Assembly (NCBI RefSeq): GCF_002891295.1
Contig: NZ_LGUI01000002.1
Span: 744,001-808,000, forward strand
Length of the DNA stretch: 64,000 nucleotides
Reading direction: 5' to 3'
Source of the DNA: Streptomyces eurocidicus
Lineage (GTDB): Bacteria; Actinomycetota; Actinomycetes; Streptomycetales; Streptomycetaceae
In this document: positions 41,431 to 50,646 of the stretch, one piece after another
How positions within the stretch are numbered: position 1 is the stretch's first letter
How the letters are laid out: every line of letters starts with the position of its first letter
Program-made: the position numbers and the translations under genes
Notes under the pieces: model-generated
Seen by the model: only the letters and a program-made list of their open reading frames with translations
Database searches by the model: none
Told to the model about the DNA's origin: nothing

Positions 41431-42132
41431 ATGTCTGATCGCATCATCGCCGCCTGTGACGGGGCTTCGAAGGGCAACCCAGGGCCCGCGGCCTGGGCCT
41501 GGGTCATAGCCGACCCGCACGGAACCCCCGAGCGCTGGGAGGCGGGCCCGCTGGGCCGGGCCACGAACAACGTCGCGGAGCTCACGGCGCTGGAGCGGCT
41601 GCTCGGCGCCACCGACCCGGCCGTGCCCCTGGAGGTGCGGATGGACTCGCAGTACGCCATGAACGCCGTGACCAAATGGCTGCCCGGCTGGAAGCGGAAC
41701 GGCTGGAAGACGGCGGCCGGCAAGCCCGTCGCCAACCAGGAACTGGTCGTCCGCATCGACGCCCTGCTCACCGGCCGCGCGGTGGAGTTCCGCTACGTAC
41801 CGGCGCACCAGGCGGACGGCGACCACCTGAACGCCATCGCCGACCAGGCCGCCAGCGACGCCGCCGTCGCCCAGCAGCCCGCGGGCACCTCCCACGGGGC
41901 CGCCGGCCTCCCCGTCCCGGCGGCGCGCACCGAGGCCCCGAAGGGCGGGCGGTCCGGCGCGCCGAGGAGCGGGCAGCCCTCGGCGGCCAGGGGCTCGCGC
42001 ACGTCCAAGACCCTCCGCGCGAAGTTCGCCGGCCGGTGCGTGTGCGGCCGCTCGTACGCGGCCGGGGAGTCCATCAGCAAGAACGCGAAGGGCTGGGGGC
42101 ACCCGGAGTGCCGCGAGAAGGCGGAGGCGTGA
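41431..42132 (+). CDS. Ribonuclease HI with C-terminal cysteine module
   Basis: The 233-residue protein has an RNase H fold at 1-145: D10 in [13 protein letters not shown]50 in [13 protein letters not shown]72 in [13 protein letters not shown]126 and D138 give the full DEDD-type site. It degrades RNA in RNA-DNA hybrids. A 50-residue Ala/Gly/Pro linker leads to a C-terminal segment [17 protein letters not shown], then GHPECR, which could bind zinc through Cys-x-Cys and a distal His-x-x-Cys. That module is absent from E. coli RNase HI. Start ATG 12 bp after the TPR gene, likely co-transcribed. Confidence 0.93.
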   Translation: MSDRIIAACDGASKGNPGPAAWAWVIADPHGTPERWEAGPLGRATNNVAELTALERLLGATDPAVPLEVRMDSQYAMNAVTKWLPGWKRNGWKTAAGKPVANQELVVRIDALLTGRAVEFRYVPAHQADGDHLNAIADQAASDAAVAQQPAGTSHGAAGLPVPAARTEAPKGGRSGAPRSGQPSAARGSRTSKTLRAKFAGRCVCGRSYAAGESISKNAKGWGHPECREKAEA

Positions 42133-42388
42133 GCGGCGTGCGGCCGGTGCCCGGCGCGTAGCGGGGCGGACGCGCGTGGGCCGGGGGCGGGCGCCCCCGG
42201 CCGGGCCCCGGGGCGCGTGCCCCCGGGGCCGCCTTCCCCCGGGCCCCCGCTCCTCCCCGGCGGCCCGTGAATGGCCGGACCCCGACGGCCGGTGGCCGGT
42301 AAGCGGCTGTGTTCATCGTCTTGTCCGCATATGGTCCGGCCCTGGGGGCCGCAGCGGTCGGCACGCCGTCCACGGGGAGGGGAAGCCC

Positions 42389-43966
42389 ATGCACGACGAG
42401 ATCCATGACTACATCGTGGTGGGGGCGGGCTCGGCCGGCTGCGTACTGGCCGCCAGGCTGACCGAGGACCCCGGTATCCGGGTCCTGCTGGTGGAGGCCG
42501 GGCCGCCCGACGACGCCCCGGAGATCCACATCCCGGCGGCGATGGTGAAGCTGTTCCGGACCAAGTACGACTGGGACTACGAGACGGAGCCCGAGCCGGG
42601 CCTGGACGGCCGCCGCGCCTACCTCCCGCGCGGCCGGATGCTCGGCGGCTCGTCCTCCATGAACGCGATGATCTACATCCGCGGCAACCGCCGGGACTAC
42701 GACGCCTGGTCCGCCGCCGGGGCCAAGGGCTGGAGCTGGGACGAGGTCCTCCGGTGCTTCCTGCGCGCGGAGGACCACCACGCCGGCGCCGCCGGCCTGC
42801 ACGCGGCCGGCGGCCCGCTGACCGTCAGCCGGGGCCGCTCCCGCAACCCGCTCATGACGGCGTACGTGGAAGCCGCGCGCGAGGCGGGCCACCGGTTCAA
42901 CCCGGACTTCAACGGCCCCGAGCAGGACGGCGTCGGCTACTACGACGTCACCCAGCGGAACGGCCTGCGGTGCAGCACCGCCGACGCCTACCTGCGCCCC
43001 GCCCTGGAACGGCCGAACCTGACGGTGCTCGCCGGGGTCCAGTGCACCCGGCTGGTCTTCTCGGGCGAACGGGTCGTCGGCGTCGAGGCCGAACGGTACG
43101 GGGAGCCGGTCGTACTGCGCGCCGAGCGGGAGGTCGTCCTCGCGGCGGGCGCCTACAACTCACCGCAGCTGCTGATGCTCTCCGGCATAGGCGTCGCCCC
43201 GGAGCTCGCGGCCCTCGGCATCACGCCCCGGGTGGACCTCCCCGTCGGTGAGAACCTCCAGGACCACCCGAACCTGCCCCTCGTCCACCTCACCGACACC
43301 GAGTCGCTGATGACCGCGGAGTCCCCGGAGAACCTCGCGCTGCTGGAGTCCGAGGGCCGCGGGCCGCTCACCTCGAACGCGGGGGAGGCGGGCGGCTTCC
43401 TCCGTACCCGCGACGGGCTGGACGCGCCCGACATCCAGCTCCACGCGATGCCGGCGATGTACGTCGAGGAGGGCCTCGGCACCCCCACCGCCCATGCCTT
43501 CAGCCACGGCGCCGTCCTGCTGGAGCCCACCAGCAGGGGCAAGGTCACCCTCCGGTCCACGATGCCCAGCGCCAAGCCGCGCATCACGCACAACTACCTC
43601 ACCACGGAGGAGGACCGCGCCACGGCGGTACGCGCCCTGCGGATCCTGCTCGACATCGCGGACCGGCCCGCCCTGCGGGCACACCGGCGCGCCGACCACC
43701 TCGTACCGCGCTCGGACGGCGAACGCGACCTCCTCGACCACGCCCGGCGCCACCTCCACTCGCTCTACCACCCGGCGGGCACCTGCGCCATCGGCACCGT
43801 GGTCGACCACGAACTGCGGGTGCTCGGGGTGGGCGGCCTGCGGGTCGTGGACGCCTCGGTCATGCCGACGCTCGTACGGGGCAACACCAACGCGCCCACC
43901 ATCATGATCGCGGAGAAGGCGGCGGAGCTGATCCGCGGCGTCACCGGCGCCCCGGCCGGGCACTGA
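42389..43966 (+). CDS. GMC-family FAD oxidoreductase (choline dehydrogenase-like)
   Basis: The 525-residue flavoenzyme has the FAD motif [17 protein letters not shown] at the N-terminus and GMC signature 1 in [20 protein letters not shown]. Signature 2 is in [15 protein letters not shown], and the C-terminal His-Asn active-site region is [10 protein letters not shown] with [15 protein letters not shown]. It oxidises alcohols; the acceptor and substrate are unknown. GGGGAGGGGAA precedes the ATG. No betaine genes are nearby, so I do not call it betA. Confidence 0.92.
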   Translation: MHDEIHDYIVVGAGSAGCVLAARLTEDPGIRVLLVEAGPPDDAPEIHIPAAMVKLFRTKYDWDYETEPEPGLDGRRAYLPRGRMLGGSSSMNAMIYIRGNRRDYDAWSAAGAKGWSWDEVLRCFLRAEDHHAGAAGLHAAGGPLTVSRGRSRNPLMTAYVEAAREAGHRFNPDFNGPEQDGVGYYDVTQRNGLRCSTADAYLRPALERPNLTVLAGVQCTRLVFSGERVVGVEAERYGEPVVLRAEREVVLAAGAYNSPQLLMLSGIGVAPELAALGITPRVDLPVGENLQDHPNLPLVHLTDTESLMTAESPENLALLESEGRGPLTSNAGEAGGFLRTRDGLDAPDIQLHAMPAMYVEEGLGTPTAHAFSHGAVLLEPTSRGKVTLRSTMPSAKPRITHNYLTTEEDRATAVRALRILLDIADRPALRAHRRADHLVPRSDGERDLLDHARRHLHSLYHPAGTCAIGTVVDHELRVLGVGGLRVVDASVMPTLVRGNTNAPTIMIAEKAAELIRGVTGAPAGH

Positions 43967-44045
43967 CCCGCGGCCCGGCCACGGTCCGCCGACGGGTAAG
44001 CGGGGCCCGGACCGCTCCGCGGCCCGTCGGCGGCACAATCGGCGT

Positions 44046-44648
44046 ATGTACGTTCTCGAACTGCTGGAAGCCGCCTCCCTGCTGGCGCCCGACGACGCCT
44101 CCGCGGGGGACGCCCTGACCGCGGACGACGTCTGGGACTACCTCGCCCACGACCAGTGGGAGACGGCGCTCCGGCTGCTGGAGGAACTCGGCGGCGCCGG
44201 TCCGCTGCCGGTGGGCTTCTGGGAGTCGATGACGGAGGCCGCCCGCGAGCTCCGGATGGAGCGGGGCGCGGCCTGGTGCGGGTGGCGAGCGGCCGAGGCC
44301 CGGAGCGGCATCATCCGGGCCGAGCTCGTGCTCCGGCCCGCCGCCGGGACGGGGAGGCGCCTCCCTCTGCCGGGGGCCGGCGTCCTGAAGCCGATGTGGA
44401 ACATAGGCAACCGCGCGCCCGACGGCGGGCCCGCCCTGAACATCGCCGCCCTCTGGGTGGAGGACACCCCGGAACTGCCACCCGGGGGAACGGCCGTCGT
44501 ACGGCTCCTGCCGCTGATCCCCTCGCGATGGCGGCACCTGGCTCCGGGCGATGTCCTCACCATGCACGAGTTCACCCCGGTCGCGGGCACCGCGACCGTC
44601 CTGGAGACCAGGCCACCCGCGGAGCCGGCCGGGGTCGTCCCGGCGTGA
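44046..44648 (+). CDS. Conserved-looking protein of unknown function
   Basis: The 200-residue protein has a helical N-terminal half (MYVLELLEAASLLAPDDA, then DVWDYLAHDQWETALRLLEE). The beta-rich C-terminal half includes ELVLRPAAGTG, VVRLLPLIPSRWRHLAPGD and VLTMHEFTPVAGTATVLE. The latter resembles the beta-barrel seen in actinobacterial stand-alone proteins related to elongation-factor barrel domains. No catalytic motif is seen. ATG 79 bp after the GMC gene; it may share its transcript. Confidence 0.7.
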   Translation: MYVLELLEAASLLAPDDASAGDALTADDVWDYLAHDQWETALRLLEELGGAGPLPVGFWESMTEAARELRMERGAAWCGWRAAEARSGIIRAELVLRPAAGTGRRLPLPGAGVLKPMWNIGNRAPDGGPALNIAALWVEDTPELPPGGTAVVRLLPLIPSRWRHLAPGDVLTMHEFTPVAGTATVLETRPPAEPAGVVPA

Positions 44649-44675
44649 CGGGCCGGCCCCCTCGCCCCAGGGGGG

Positions 44676-44702
44676 CCAGGTACACCCAGGAGCGGTACCT
44701 GG
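44676..44702. promoter_or_regulatory. Inverted repeat CCAGGTAC-N11-GTACCTGG before the acyltransferase gene
   Basis: Two perfect 8-bp arms are separated by 11 bp (one helical turn between centres of about two turns). It is 85 bp upstream of the condensation-like gene and fits a dimeric regulator site. There is no T tract, so a terminator is less likely. Confidence 0.4.
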
Positions 44703-44787
44703 CCCCATTCTCCCGGCCGGCACCGGACGGAAAGGTGGTGGGTGCCGCCGCGACCGGCGGCGAGACCTTGAGCCACGGAGCCCTGAG

Positions 44788-46119
44788 ATGACCACGCAAC
44801 GCGTCCTTTCCCCCTTCGAGACCGGATACTTCAGCGCGTCGGCGCGGTTCGGGAGCGTCCCGGTCGCCGGGATGCCCCTCTTCGTCGGGTCGGTCGTACG
44901 CGGCACCGTGGACGCCGGTCCGCTGCGGCGCGTCCTGGCCGAACTGGCGGCCGTGCATCCGTTGCTGCGCTGCCGGGTGGTGGCGGGCGGCGGCGACGGG
45001 GCCCTGGCGTTCCGGGTCCGGCCGGACTTCCGGCCGGAGCTCGACGTCGCCGACGGCGGTGACGAGGCGTACCTCCGGCTGGTCAACTCCCCGCAGGACT
45101 GGGCGGCCGGGCTGTTCCGGGCATGCCTGCTGCGCGACGGCCCGTCGAGCCGGGTGGTGCTGGTGATCCACCACGGGATCGCCGACGGCCGGTCCGCGTT
45201 CGCGCTGCTCGACGAGATGTGGCGGCGCTACACCGCGCTGGCCGCCGGCACCGGCCTGCCCGCTCCGGTCGAGCACCGGCTGCCGGACGCGGTGGACACC
45301 GGACTCGCCCCCGTCGTGACCGACGCCGAGGTCACCGAGCTCCTCGACCTGATGGCCGGGGCCGCTTCCGGCGGACCGGCGCCCGCGACGCTGCGACCGG
45401 ATGCCGACGGCGCGGCCGACGACCCGCTGGGCCGCTTCGCCCTGGACCGCGTCGAGCTCGACGCCGGGACCACCGGGGCGCTCGCCGCCACCGCCCGCGC
45501 GCACGGCCTGACCGTGGGCGCCCTGCTGTGCGGGGCGGCGCTCGCCGCGGTCCGGGCGCTGCTGGAGCCTGCGGTCGGCGCGCTGTCGATGGTCTGCGGC
45601 AACGCCGCGGACCTGCGTTCCTCGCTCCGGCCCGAGCTGCCCGCGAGCACCGTGCTCAACTGCGCCTCCGGGCTCGGCACGCTGCTGGCGGTGGACGCCG
45701 GCGCCGACCCCTTCGCGCTCGCCCGGGAGGTCTCCGCCGACGTCCGCGCCGCCCTGGCCCGGCGCGACCCCGCGCGCTTCCTGCTCGCCGCGCAGCGGGT
45801 CCGCGGTGAGGCGGAGGCGGCGGCGCTCCGCGCCCGGCCGACGATCGCCGTGTCCAACGTCGGCCGGATTCCCCGCCACCCGACGCCCGTGGGGCTGAGC
45901 GTCGTCCGCGACGAGGGGTACGCGATGGCGGCGGGGATGCCGCCGAAGCTGACCGCGTTCACCTATGACGGGCGGCTGACCGTACAGGTCGAGTACGACA
46001 CCGCCGTGTACGGCAGGGCGCGGATGGGGCGGCTGGGCCGGGACCTGGAGGCGGCACTGCGGCAGGTCGCGCGCACCCCGGCACCGGCCGCCACGGGCCT
46101 GTGCGACACGGCCGCCTGA
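44788..46119 (+). CDS. Condensation-domain-like acyltransferase (PapA/WES superfamily)
   Basis: The 443-residue stand-alone condensation-fold protein has the active-site motif HHGIADGRSAF (HHxxxDG) at about 130-140. It also has the second-half motifs TVGALLCGAALAAV, SMVCGNAADLR and the conserved VSNVGRI. Stand-alone members transfer acyl groups to alcohols or amines, as phthiocerol acyltransferase does, or serve natural-product pathways. A GAG ribosome site precedes the ATG. The thioesterase relic just beyond its stop suggests that it is a survivor of a larger nonribosomal or polyketide cluster. Confidence 0.82.
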   Translation: MTTQRVLSPFETGYFSASARFGSVPVAGMPLFVGSVVRGTVDAGPLRRVLAELAAVHPLLRCRVVAGGGDGALAFRVRPDFRPELDVADGGDEAYLRLVNSPQDWAAGLFRACLLRDGPSSRVVLVIHHGIADGRSAFALLDEMWRRYTALAAGTGLPAPVEHRLPDAVDTGLAPVVTDAEVTELLDLMAGAASGGPAPATLRPDADGAADDPLGRFALDRVELDAGTTGALAATARAHGLTVGALLCGAALAAVRALLEPAVGALSMVCGNAADLRSSLRPELPASTVLNCASGLGTLLAVDAGADPFALAREVSADVRAALARRDPARFLLAAQRVRGEAEAAALRARPTIAVSNVGRIPRHPTPVGLSVVRDEGYAMAAGMPPKLTAFTYDGRLTVQVEYDTAVYGRARMGRLGRDLEAALRQVARTPAPAATGLCDTAA

Positions 46120-46148
46120 GGGCGGCGGGTTCCCGCGCGGGAGTCCTC

Positions 46149-46262
46149 TTACGGCCGCCCGGCTCCGAGGCGGTGGCGGATGGCCTGGACGAGTTCGTCG
46201 ACGTCCGGGTTCTTGAGCATGCTGTAGTGATCCGCCCGCAGATCGATCACGGTGGGGGTGCG
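46149..46262 (-). pseudogene. Relic of a thioesterase domain (C-terminal end)
   Basis: On the - strand the last 35 codons before TAA read PTVIDLRADHYSMLKNPDVD, then ELVQAIRHRLG. This is the catalytic-His end of an NRPS/PKS-type thioesterase (the ADHYSML segment). Upstream the frame turns into Pro/Gly-rich sequence with no thioesterase core or start. Only the tail of a former synthase remains. Confidence 0.5.
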
Positions 46263-46785
46263 GGCGGGGGCTCTCGGACCCGGCGCCGGGGGTTCGCCCG
46301 GGCCGGTGTTGCCCGGCCCGCGGGCGTAGGGGCAGGCCGCCCGGCATCCCGGGGTCATGAGCCGACGGCCCCTTACGGGCCCCACTTCCCTCCCACCCGC
46401 CGCGGGGTCGTGGTGGCCGGAAATCCGGTACCCGGGTGCGGGAGGCCGGCGCATGGGCCGGAATTCAAATTTCCGCATTTCATTGATCGAATGCCCAGGA
46501 GTGGATCTCCATCATCAACTGATCTTCACGGCAAGGAAGTTGAGGAATATCTGGGTCGTTCCAGGATCTTGACTTGGTGTTCCGACTCGGCTCATGATGG
46601 GCCCGCGCAAAGGCGCCAGGAGTCACAAGCGGGTGCTTGAGTCCCTCGCGGCATGGAGTCGCGAGGTTTATGACGGGGAACATCCCATTACGCATTCGCG
46701 TGCGCAATCACGTATGGCGCGTAGCGGCCTTATGAAGATCACCTCCCCTTCATATCTCTTGACGTCTGGAGGAAATGGAGGGTCA
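46263..46785 (+). promoter_or_regulatory. AT-rich regulatory region before the injection-system operon
   Basis: Some 520 bp hold no gene that I can support. From about 46450 the GC drops well below the surrounding level. The region contains a 7-bp stem CCTCGCG (46644-46650)/CGCGAGG (46660-46666) and ends with the ribosome site GGAGGAAATGGAGGG before the sheath ATG. The AT-richness and length suggest several regulator sites and silencing by nucleoid proteins. Confidence 0.5.
46569..46598 (+). promoter_or_regulatory. Possible housekeeping-type promoter of the injection-system operon
   Basis: TTGACT (46569-46574) and CATGAT (46593-46598) are separated by 18 bp. This is the best -35/-10 pair that I see before the sheath gene, giving a leader of about 180 nt that contains the 46644-46666 hairpin. 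Confidence 0.3.
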
Positions 46786-48639
46786 ATGCCGGTGCAACCG
46801 ACCTATCCCGGCGTCTACATCGAAGAACTTCCCAGCAGCGTCCGTACCATCACGGCGGTCACCACGTCCGTGGCCGCCTTCCTCGGGCACACCCGCCGGG
46901 GTCCGGTCAACCGTCCGGTCACCCTCACCAGCTTCGCGGACTACGAGCGCCGGTTCGGCGGTCTGGCCTCGGAGAGCGCGGTCAGCTACGCCGTCCAGCA
47001 GTTCTTCCTCAACGGAGGATCGGTCGCGGTCGTGGTGCGGGTGGGTGCCGCGGGAACGGGCGAGTCCGCCGCTGTGACGCTGGTGTCCAGCGAGACCGAG
47101 ACGGCCGCCGCGGCACTGGGACTTGCCGCCAAGGAGCCCGGAAAATGGGGTTCCGAGCTGCGCGTCGCCGTCGACTACGACACGCAGAAGCCCAAGGACA
47201 CGTTCAATCTGCACGTCTTCGACAGCTCCGGCGGAGCGCGGGAGTCCTTCACCGGGGTCTCCATGGACCCGGCCCACCCCCGCTACGTCAAGGCCCTGGT
47301 GGACTCCGCCTCGTCCCTGGTCCAGGTGGCCTCGGTGGCGGGCCGCGGCCGGCCCGATCCCGTCGGCACGGTCTCCAAGCCGTTCGGGGCACAGCTTCCC
47401 GACCTGGCCGTGGCGGTCGACGTCAGGATCGGCGCCGTCAAGCACACCTTCAAGATCTACGACGCGGAGGCCGACGGCAAGGAGCAGCCGAAGAACGTGG
47501 CCCAGCTCGCCCTCCTGCTGGAGCGGAAACTGCGGGCGCTGCCCGACGCCCCGGGCAAGCGCGCCTTCGCGGGCACCCGGGTCACCGCCTTCGGGCAGCG
47601 GCTCCAGGTCGTCGCGGGCTCCCTCGACAAGGACGACGTGGTCAGCTTCACCGGTGACGCCGCGGGCCCGCTCGGCCTGCAGGACTTCGCCCGGCCGCCG
47701 GTCTTCGAGCTCAAGGACGGTAAGGACGCGAGCCCGCCGGGGCCGGTCGACCTCATCGGCAGCGAGGCCGGGAAGACCGGCATCAACGCCCTGCGCGACG
47801 TCCAGGACGTCAACCTCCTGCTGCTGCCCGAGGTCGCCGCCTACCCCAACCCGGACGACGCCGCCACCGTTCTGTCCGCGGCCGCCGCGCTGTGCCAGGA
47901 GAAGCGGATGTTCCTGGTCGCCGACGCACCCGCCGCCTGGCGGAGCCTGGACGCCGCACGGGCGGGGCTTTCGACCTTCGAGTCCGTCCCCGGCACCCAC
48001 GCCGCCCTGTACTTCCCGCACCTGGAGATGGTCGACCTGGTCACCGGGCGGCTGCGGGCCTTCCCGCCCTCGGGCGCCATCGCCGGGATCATGGCCCGCA
48101 CGGACAGCGAGCGCGGCGTGTGGAAGGCGCCGGCCGGCACCGAGTCCCGGCTCTACGGGGTGCGGGCGCTCACCGTCCCGATGACCGACCGGGAGAACGG
48201 GCTGCTCAACCCCGTGGGGCTCAACTGCCTCCGCTCGTTCCCCGTCGTCGGCCCCGTGGTCTGGGGCGCGCGGACGCTGGCCGGCGCCGACGTCCTCGCC
48301 TCCCAGTGGAAGTACGTGCCGGTCAGGCGGCTGGCGCTGATGCTCGAGGAGAGCCTCTACCGCGGCACCAAATGGGTCGTCTTCGAACCCAACGACGAGC
48401 GCCTGTGGGCGCAGATCCGGCTCAACGTCGGCGCGTTCATGCACACGCTCTTCCAACAGGGCGCGTTCCAGGGCACCGCCGCGCGTGAGGCGTACTTCGT
48501 CAAGTGCGACAAGGACACCACCACGCAGGACGACATCAACCGCGGCGTGGTGAACGTCGTGGTCGGATTCGCGCCGCTCAAGCCCGCGGAGTTCGTGATC
48601 GTCAAGATCGAGCAGATGGCCGGACAGATCGAGGTATAG
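46786..48639 (+). CDS. Contractile injection system sheath protein
   Basis: The 617-residue phage tail sheath homologue opens with the hallmark PTYPGVYIEELPSSVRTITA and AAFLGHTRRGPVNRPV, used for handshake contacts between subunits. It ends with the C-terminal sheath domain (ESLYRGTKWVVFEPNDERLW, DDINRGVVNVVVGFAPLKPA). The extra middle domain (about 150-330) makes it longer than minimal sheaths. It forms the contractile outer tube that drives the inner tube. ATG 46786 follows GGAGGG. First structural gene of the operon. Confidence 0.96.
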   Translation: MPVQPTYPGVYIEELPSSVRTITAVTTSVAAFLGHTRRGPVNRPVTLTSFADYERRFGGLASESAVSYAVQQFFLNGGSVAVVVRVGAAGTGESAAVTLVSSETETAAAALGLAAKEPGKWGSELRVAVDYDTQKPKDTFNLHVFDSSGGARESFTGVSMDPAHPRYVKALVDSASSLVQVASVAGRGRPDPVGTVSKPFGAQLPDLAVAVDVRIGAVKHTFKIYDAEADGKEQPKNVAQLALLLERKLRALPDAPGKRAFAGTRVTAFGQRLQVVAGSLDKDDVVSFTGDAAGPLGLQDFARPPVFELKDGKDASPPGPVDLIGSEAGKTGINALRDVQDVNLLLLPEVAAYPNPDDAATVLSAAAALCQEKRMFLVADAPAAWRSLDAARAGLSTFESVPGTHAALYFPHLEMVDLVTGRLRAFPPSGAIAGIMARTDSERGVWKAPAGTESRLYGVRALTVPMTDRENGLLNPVGLNCLRSFPVVGPVVWGARTLAGADVLASQWKYVPVRRLALMLEESLYRGTKWVVFEPNDERLWAQIRLNVGAFMHTLFQQGAFQGTAAREAYFVKCDKDTTTQDDINRGVVNVVVGFAPLKPAEFVIVKIEQMAGQIEV

Positions 48640-48646
48640 GAGCTCC

Positions 48647-49171
48647 ATGGCCGAGTTCACGGTCAACGCGCAGCGGTTCGACCCGTACAAGAACTTCAAG
48701 TTCCTGGTCGTCTGGGACGGGCGCGTCGTCGCAGGCGTCAGCAAGATCAGTCCACTCAAGCGCACCACCGAGGTGGTCAAGCACCGCAACGGCGGAGACG
48801 CCAGCTCCCCGCGCAAGTCGCCGGGGCGCACCGAGTTCGAGGCCGTCACGCTGGAGCGCGGCGTCACCCACGACACCGAGTTCGACCGCTGGGCGAACAA
48901 GGTGTGGATGGTCGGCGCCGGCCGCGGCTCCGAGGTCTCCTTGGCCGACTTCCGCAAGGACATCGTCATCCAGGTGCTCAACGAGGCGGGCCAGGTCGCG
49001 GTCTCCCACAAGCTCTACCGCGCCTGGATCAGCGAGTACCAGATCGTCGGGGAACTGGACGCCAACGCCAACGCGGTGGCGATCCAGAGCCTCAAGCTCG
49101 AATGCGAGGGCTGGGAGCGGGACTACGAGGTCCCGGAGCCCGAGGAGCCCTCGTACCAGCAGCCGGCCTAG
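48647..49171 (+). CDS. Contractile injection system inner tube protein
   Basis: The 174-residue protein is of the phage T4 gp19-like tube family: NAQRFDPYKNFKFLVVWDGR, GVSKISPLKRTTEVVKHRNG, the loop DASSPRKSPGRTEFEAVTLE and a late AISEYQIVGELDANANAV-like core (EYQIVGELDANANAVAI). Hexamers stack into the tube that carries the cargo. Located 7 bp after the sheath gene with a GGAG site. Confidence 0.95.
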   Translation: MAEFTVNAQRFDPYKNFKFLVVWDGRVVAGVSKISPLKRTTEVVKHRNGGDASSPRKSPGRTEFEAVTLERGVTHDTEFDRWANKVWMVGAGRGSEVSLADFRKDIVIQVLNEAGQVAVSHKLYRAWISEYQIVGELDANANAVAIQSLKLECEGWERDYEVPEPEEPSYQQPA

Positions 49172-49182
49172 GCCGGTCACGG

Positions 49183-49917
49183 ATGGAACACCTGGAGGCC
49201 GGGGTGCTGCTCGCCGCGTGGGAGGCGGGCCTCGCGTCCGACGACGGCGGGCGCGCCCTCCTCCTGCACGGCCTCGCCCGCCCCGGCACCGGAGCCGGGG
49301 AACTGCTCTCGGTTCCGGTGGGGCGGCGCGACGCCGAGCTGTTCGCCGTCCGGCGGGCGCTGTTCGGCACGGAGCTGGAGGTGCGCGCCGACTGCGCCCG
49401 GTGCGGGGAGGAGATGGAGTTCTCGTTCGACGCGGCGGGGCTGGGCGCGGCCGGACCGGCCGCACCGGGGGCTCCCCTCCGCGTCGCAGAGGGGGAGTGG
49501 ACGGTCGAGTTCAGACTGCCCGGCCCCGCCGACCTCGCCGCCGTCGCGACCGTACCGGCCGACCGGGCCGGCGCGGCCCTGCTGGCCCGGTGCGTCGTCC
49601 GGGCCGAACGCGGCGGGCGGCCCGTCGCGGACCCGGACCTGCCCGAGCCCGTACGACGACGGATCGCCGCCGCCTCGGAAGCGGCCGACCCACTGGCCGA
49701 CGTCACGCTCAACGTCGCCTGCCCGGCCTGCGGGCAGGCCACCCGGGCCGAACTCGACATCGCCTCCTACCTGTGGGCCGAGCTCGACGCCTGGGCCCGC
49801 GACACCCTCCTGGACGTCCACCTGCTCGCCACCGCGTACGGCTGGAGCGAACCGGAGATCCTGGCGCTCAGCCCGCTGCGGCGCCGCTACTACCTGGAGC
49901 TGTGTGCGGATGCCTGA
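49183..49917 (+). CDS. Cys4 protein, probable baseplate chaperone (T4 gp51-like)
   Basis: The 244-residue protein has two Cys pairs, DCARCGEEMEF and ACPACGQATRAEL, that can form one zinc site. The C-terminus LATAYGWSEPEILALSPLRR followed by RYYLEL is typical of eCIS/T4 baseplate-hub chaperone-like proteins. In other systems such proteins assist baseplate assembly and are not in the mature particle. It begins 11 bp after the tube gene; its stop lies inside the start of the next gene. Confidence 0.8.
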   Translation: MEHLEAGVLLAAWEAGLASDDGGRALLLHGLARPGTGAGELLSVPVGRRDAELFAVRRALFGTELEVRADCARCGEEMEFSFDAAGLGAAGPAAPGAPLRVAEGEWTVEFRLPGPADLAAVATVPADRAGAALLARCVVRAERGGRPVADPDLPEPVRRRIAAASEAADPLADVTLNVACPACGQATRAELDIASYLWAELDAWARDTLLDVHLLATAYGWSEPEILALSPLRRRYYLELCADA

Positions 49918-50646
49918 CTTCTTCGACCGCCTCCTGGCCCGCCACGCGCCCACCCGCGCGGGCACGCCCGCCGACGTGCCCCGGCTGCGCCCCCGCCTGC
50001 CGGGACCCTTCGAACGGGCCGGGACGACGGAGCCCGGCACGCCCGGCCCGCCCGGGGAACCCGCACCGGCACCCCCGCCCGCCCGTACCTCCGGGACACC
50101 GCCCGTACCGGCGCCGCTCCGCCCGGCCGCGACCACCGCCGCCGCGCCGCCCCGCGCGGCGGCACCGGCCCGGGAACACCCCGCCGCGTCGGCGGTACGC
50201 CTCGTACCCGCGCGCCCGCTCCTCGTCGCCCCACCGCTGCCACCGGCCACCACCGCCCCCGCGGAGAGCGACCGGGCGCCGCGGCGGCGCCTCGCCGACG
50301 CACGGCCCGGAGCCGTCGGACGGTCCGCCGGACCCACCGCGCGGCCTCCTGCCCCGAACGCCTCCCGGACCGCCGCCCGGGCTCCGCCGCCCCGCCCGCG
50401 CCCGCCGTCCGCCCCAGGCCGCCGCAGCGCCCCGCCGCGAGCGCGGCCCCCGGTGACCGCCGCCGCCGGCAGCCGGCCGAGCGGGTCGTCCACGTCAGCA
50501 TCGGCCGCCTGGAGGTCACGGCGGCCGAACGGCGGCAGGACCCGCCGGCACCGGGCGGGCGCGCCGGCACCGGGCGCGGCGGACGCCCGGAGCCCGTGAT
50601 GACGCTCGACCGGTACCTCGGCGGCGCGAAGGGACAGGGCGCATGA
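49910..50646 (+). pseudogene. Pro-rich eCIS protein with apparent frameshift
   Basis: The gene opens in one frame (MPDFFDRLLARHAP) and runs through Pro/Ala-rich sequence. That frame ends at 50599 in Arg/Ser noise. Another frame, from roughly 50340-50460 on, reads ERVVHVSIGRLEVTAAERR and VMTLDRYLGGAKGQGA and stops at 50646. There the TGA overlaps the ATG of the DUF4255 gene in the ATGA arrangement used elsewhere in this operon. The IGRLEV tail is what I expect at the end of this eCIS component. So the intact protein needs a shift between the frames: a mutation, a sequencing error in a GC-rich run, or programmed frameshifting. If unshifted, a 230-residue protein ends at 50599. Confidence 0.6.

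Noticed and set aside
37948-42102. Very long open frame (1384 codons) on the - strand spanning several genes
   Set aside because: It reads TetR in its last part only; upstream it is antisense to the RNase HI and TPR genes and is Arg/Pro/Ala-rich noise caused by high GC.
42389-43966. Naming the GMC oxidoreductase betA
   Set aside because: No betaine aldehyde dehydrogenase or choline transport genes nearby, and GMC substrates cannot be told from these motifs.
46637-46674. Promoter TTGAGT ... TATGAC before the sheath gene
   Set aside because: The spacer is 26 bp and contains a hairpin; the TTGACT/CATGAT pair upstream has an 18-bp spacer and fits better.
48504-50456. 650-codon frame across the tube and chaperone-like genes
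   Set aside because: Shadow of three well-recognised genes in other frames.
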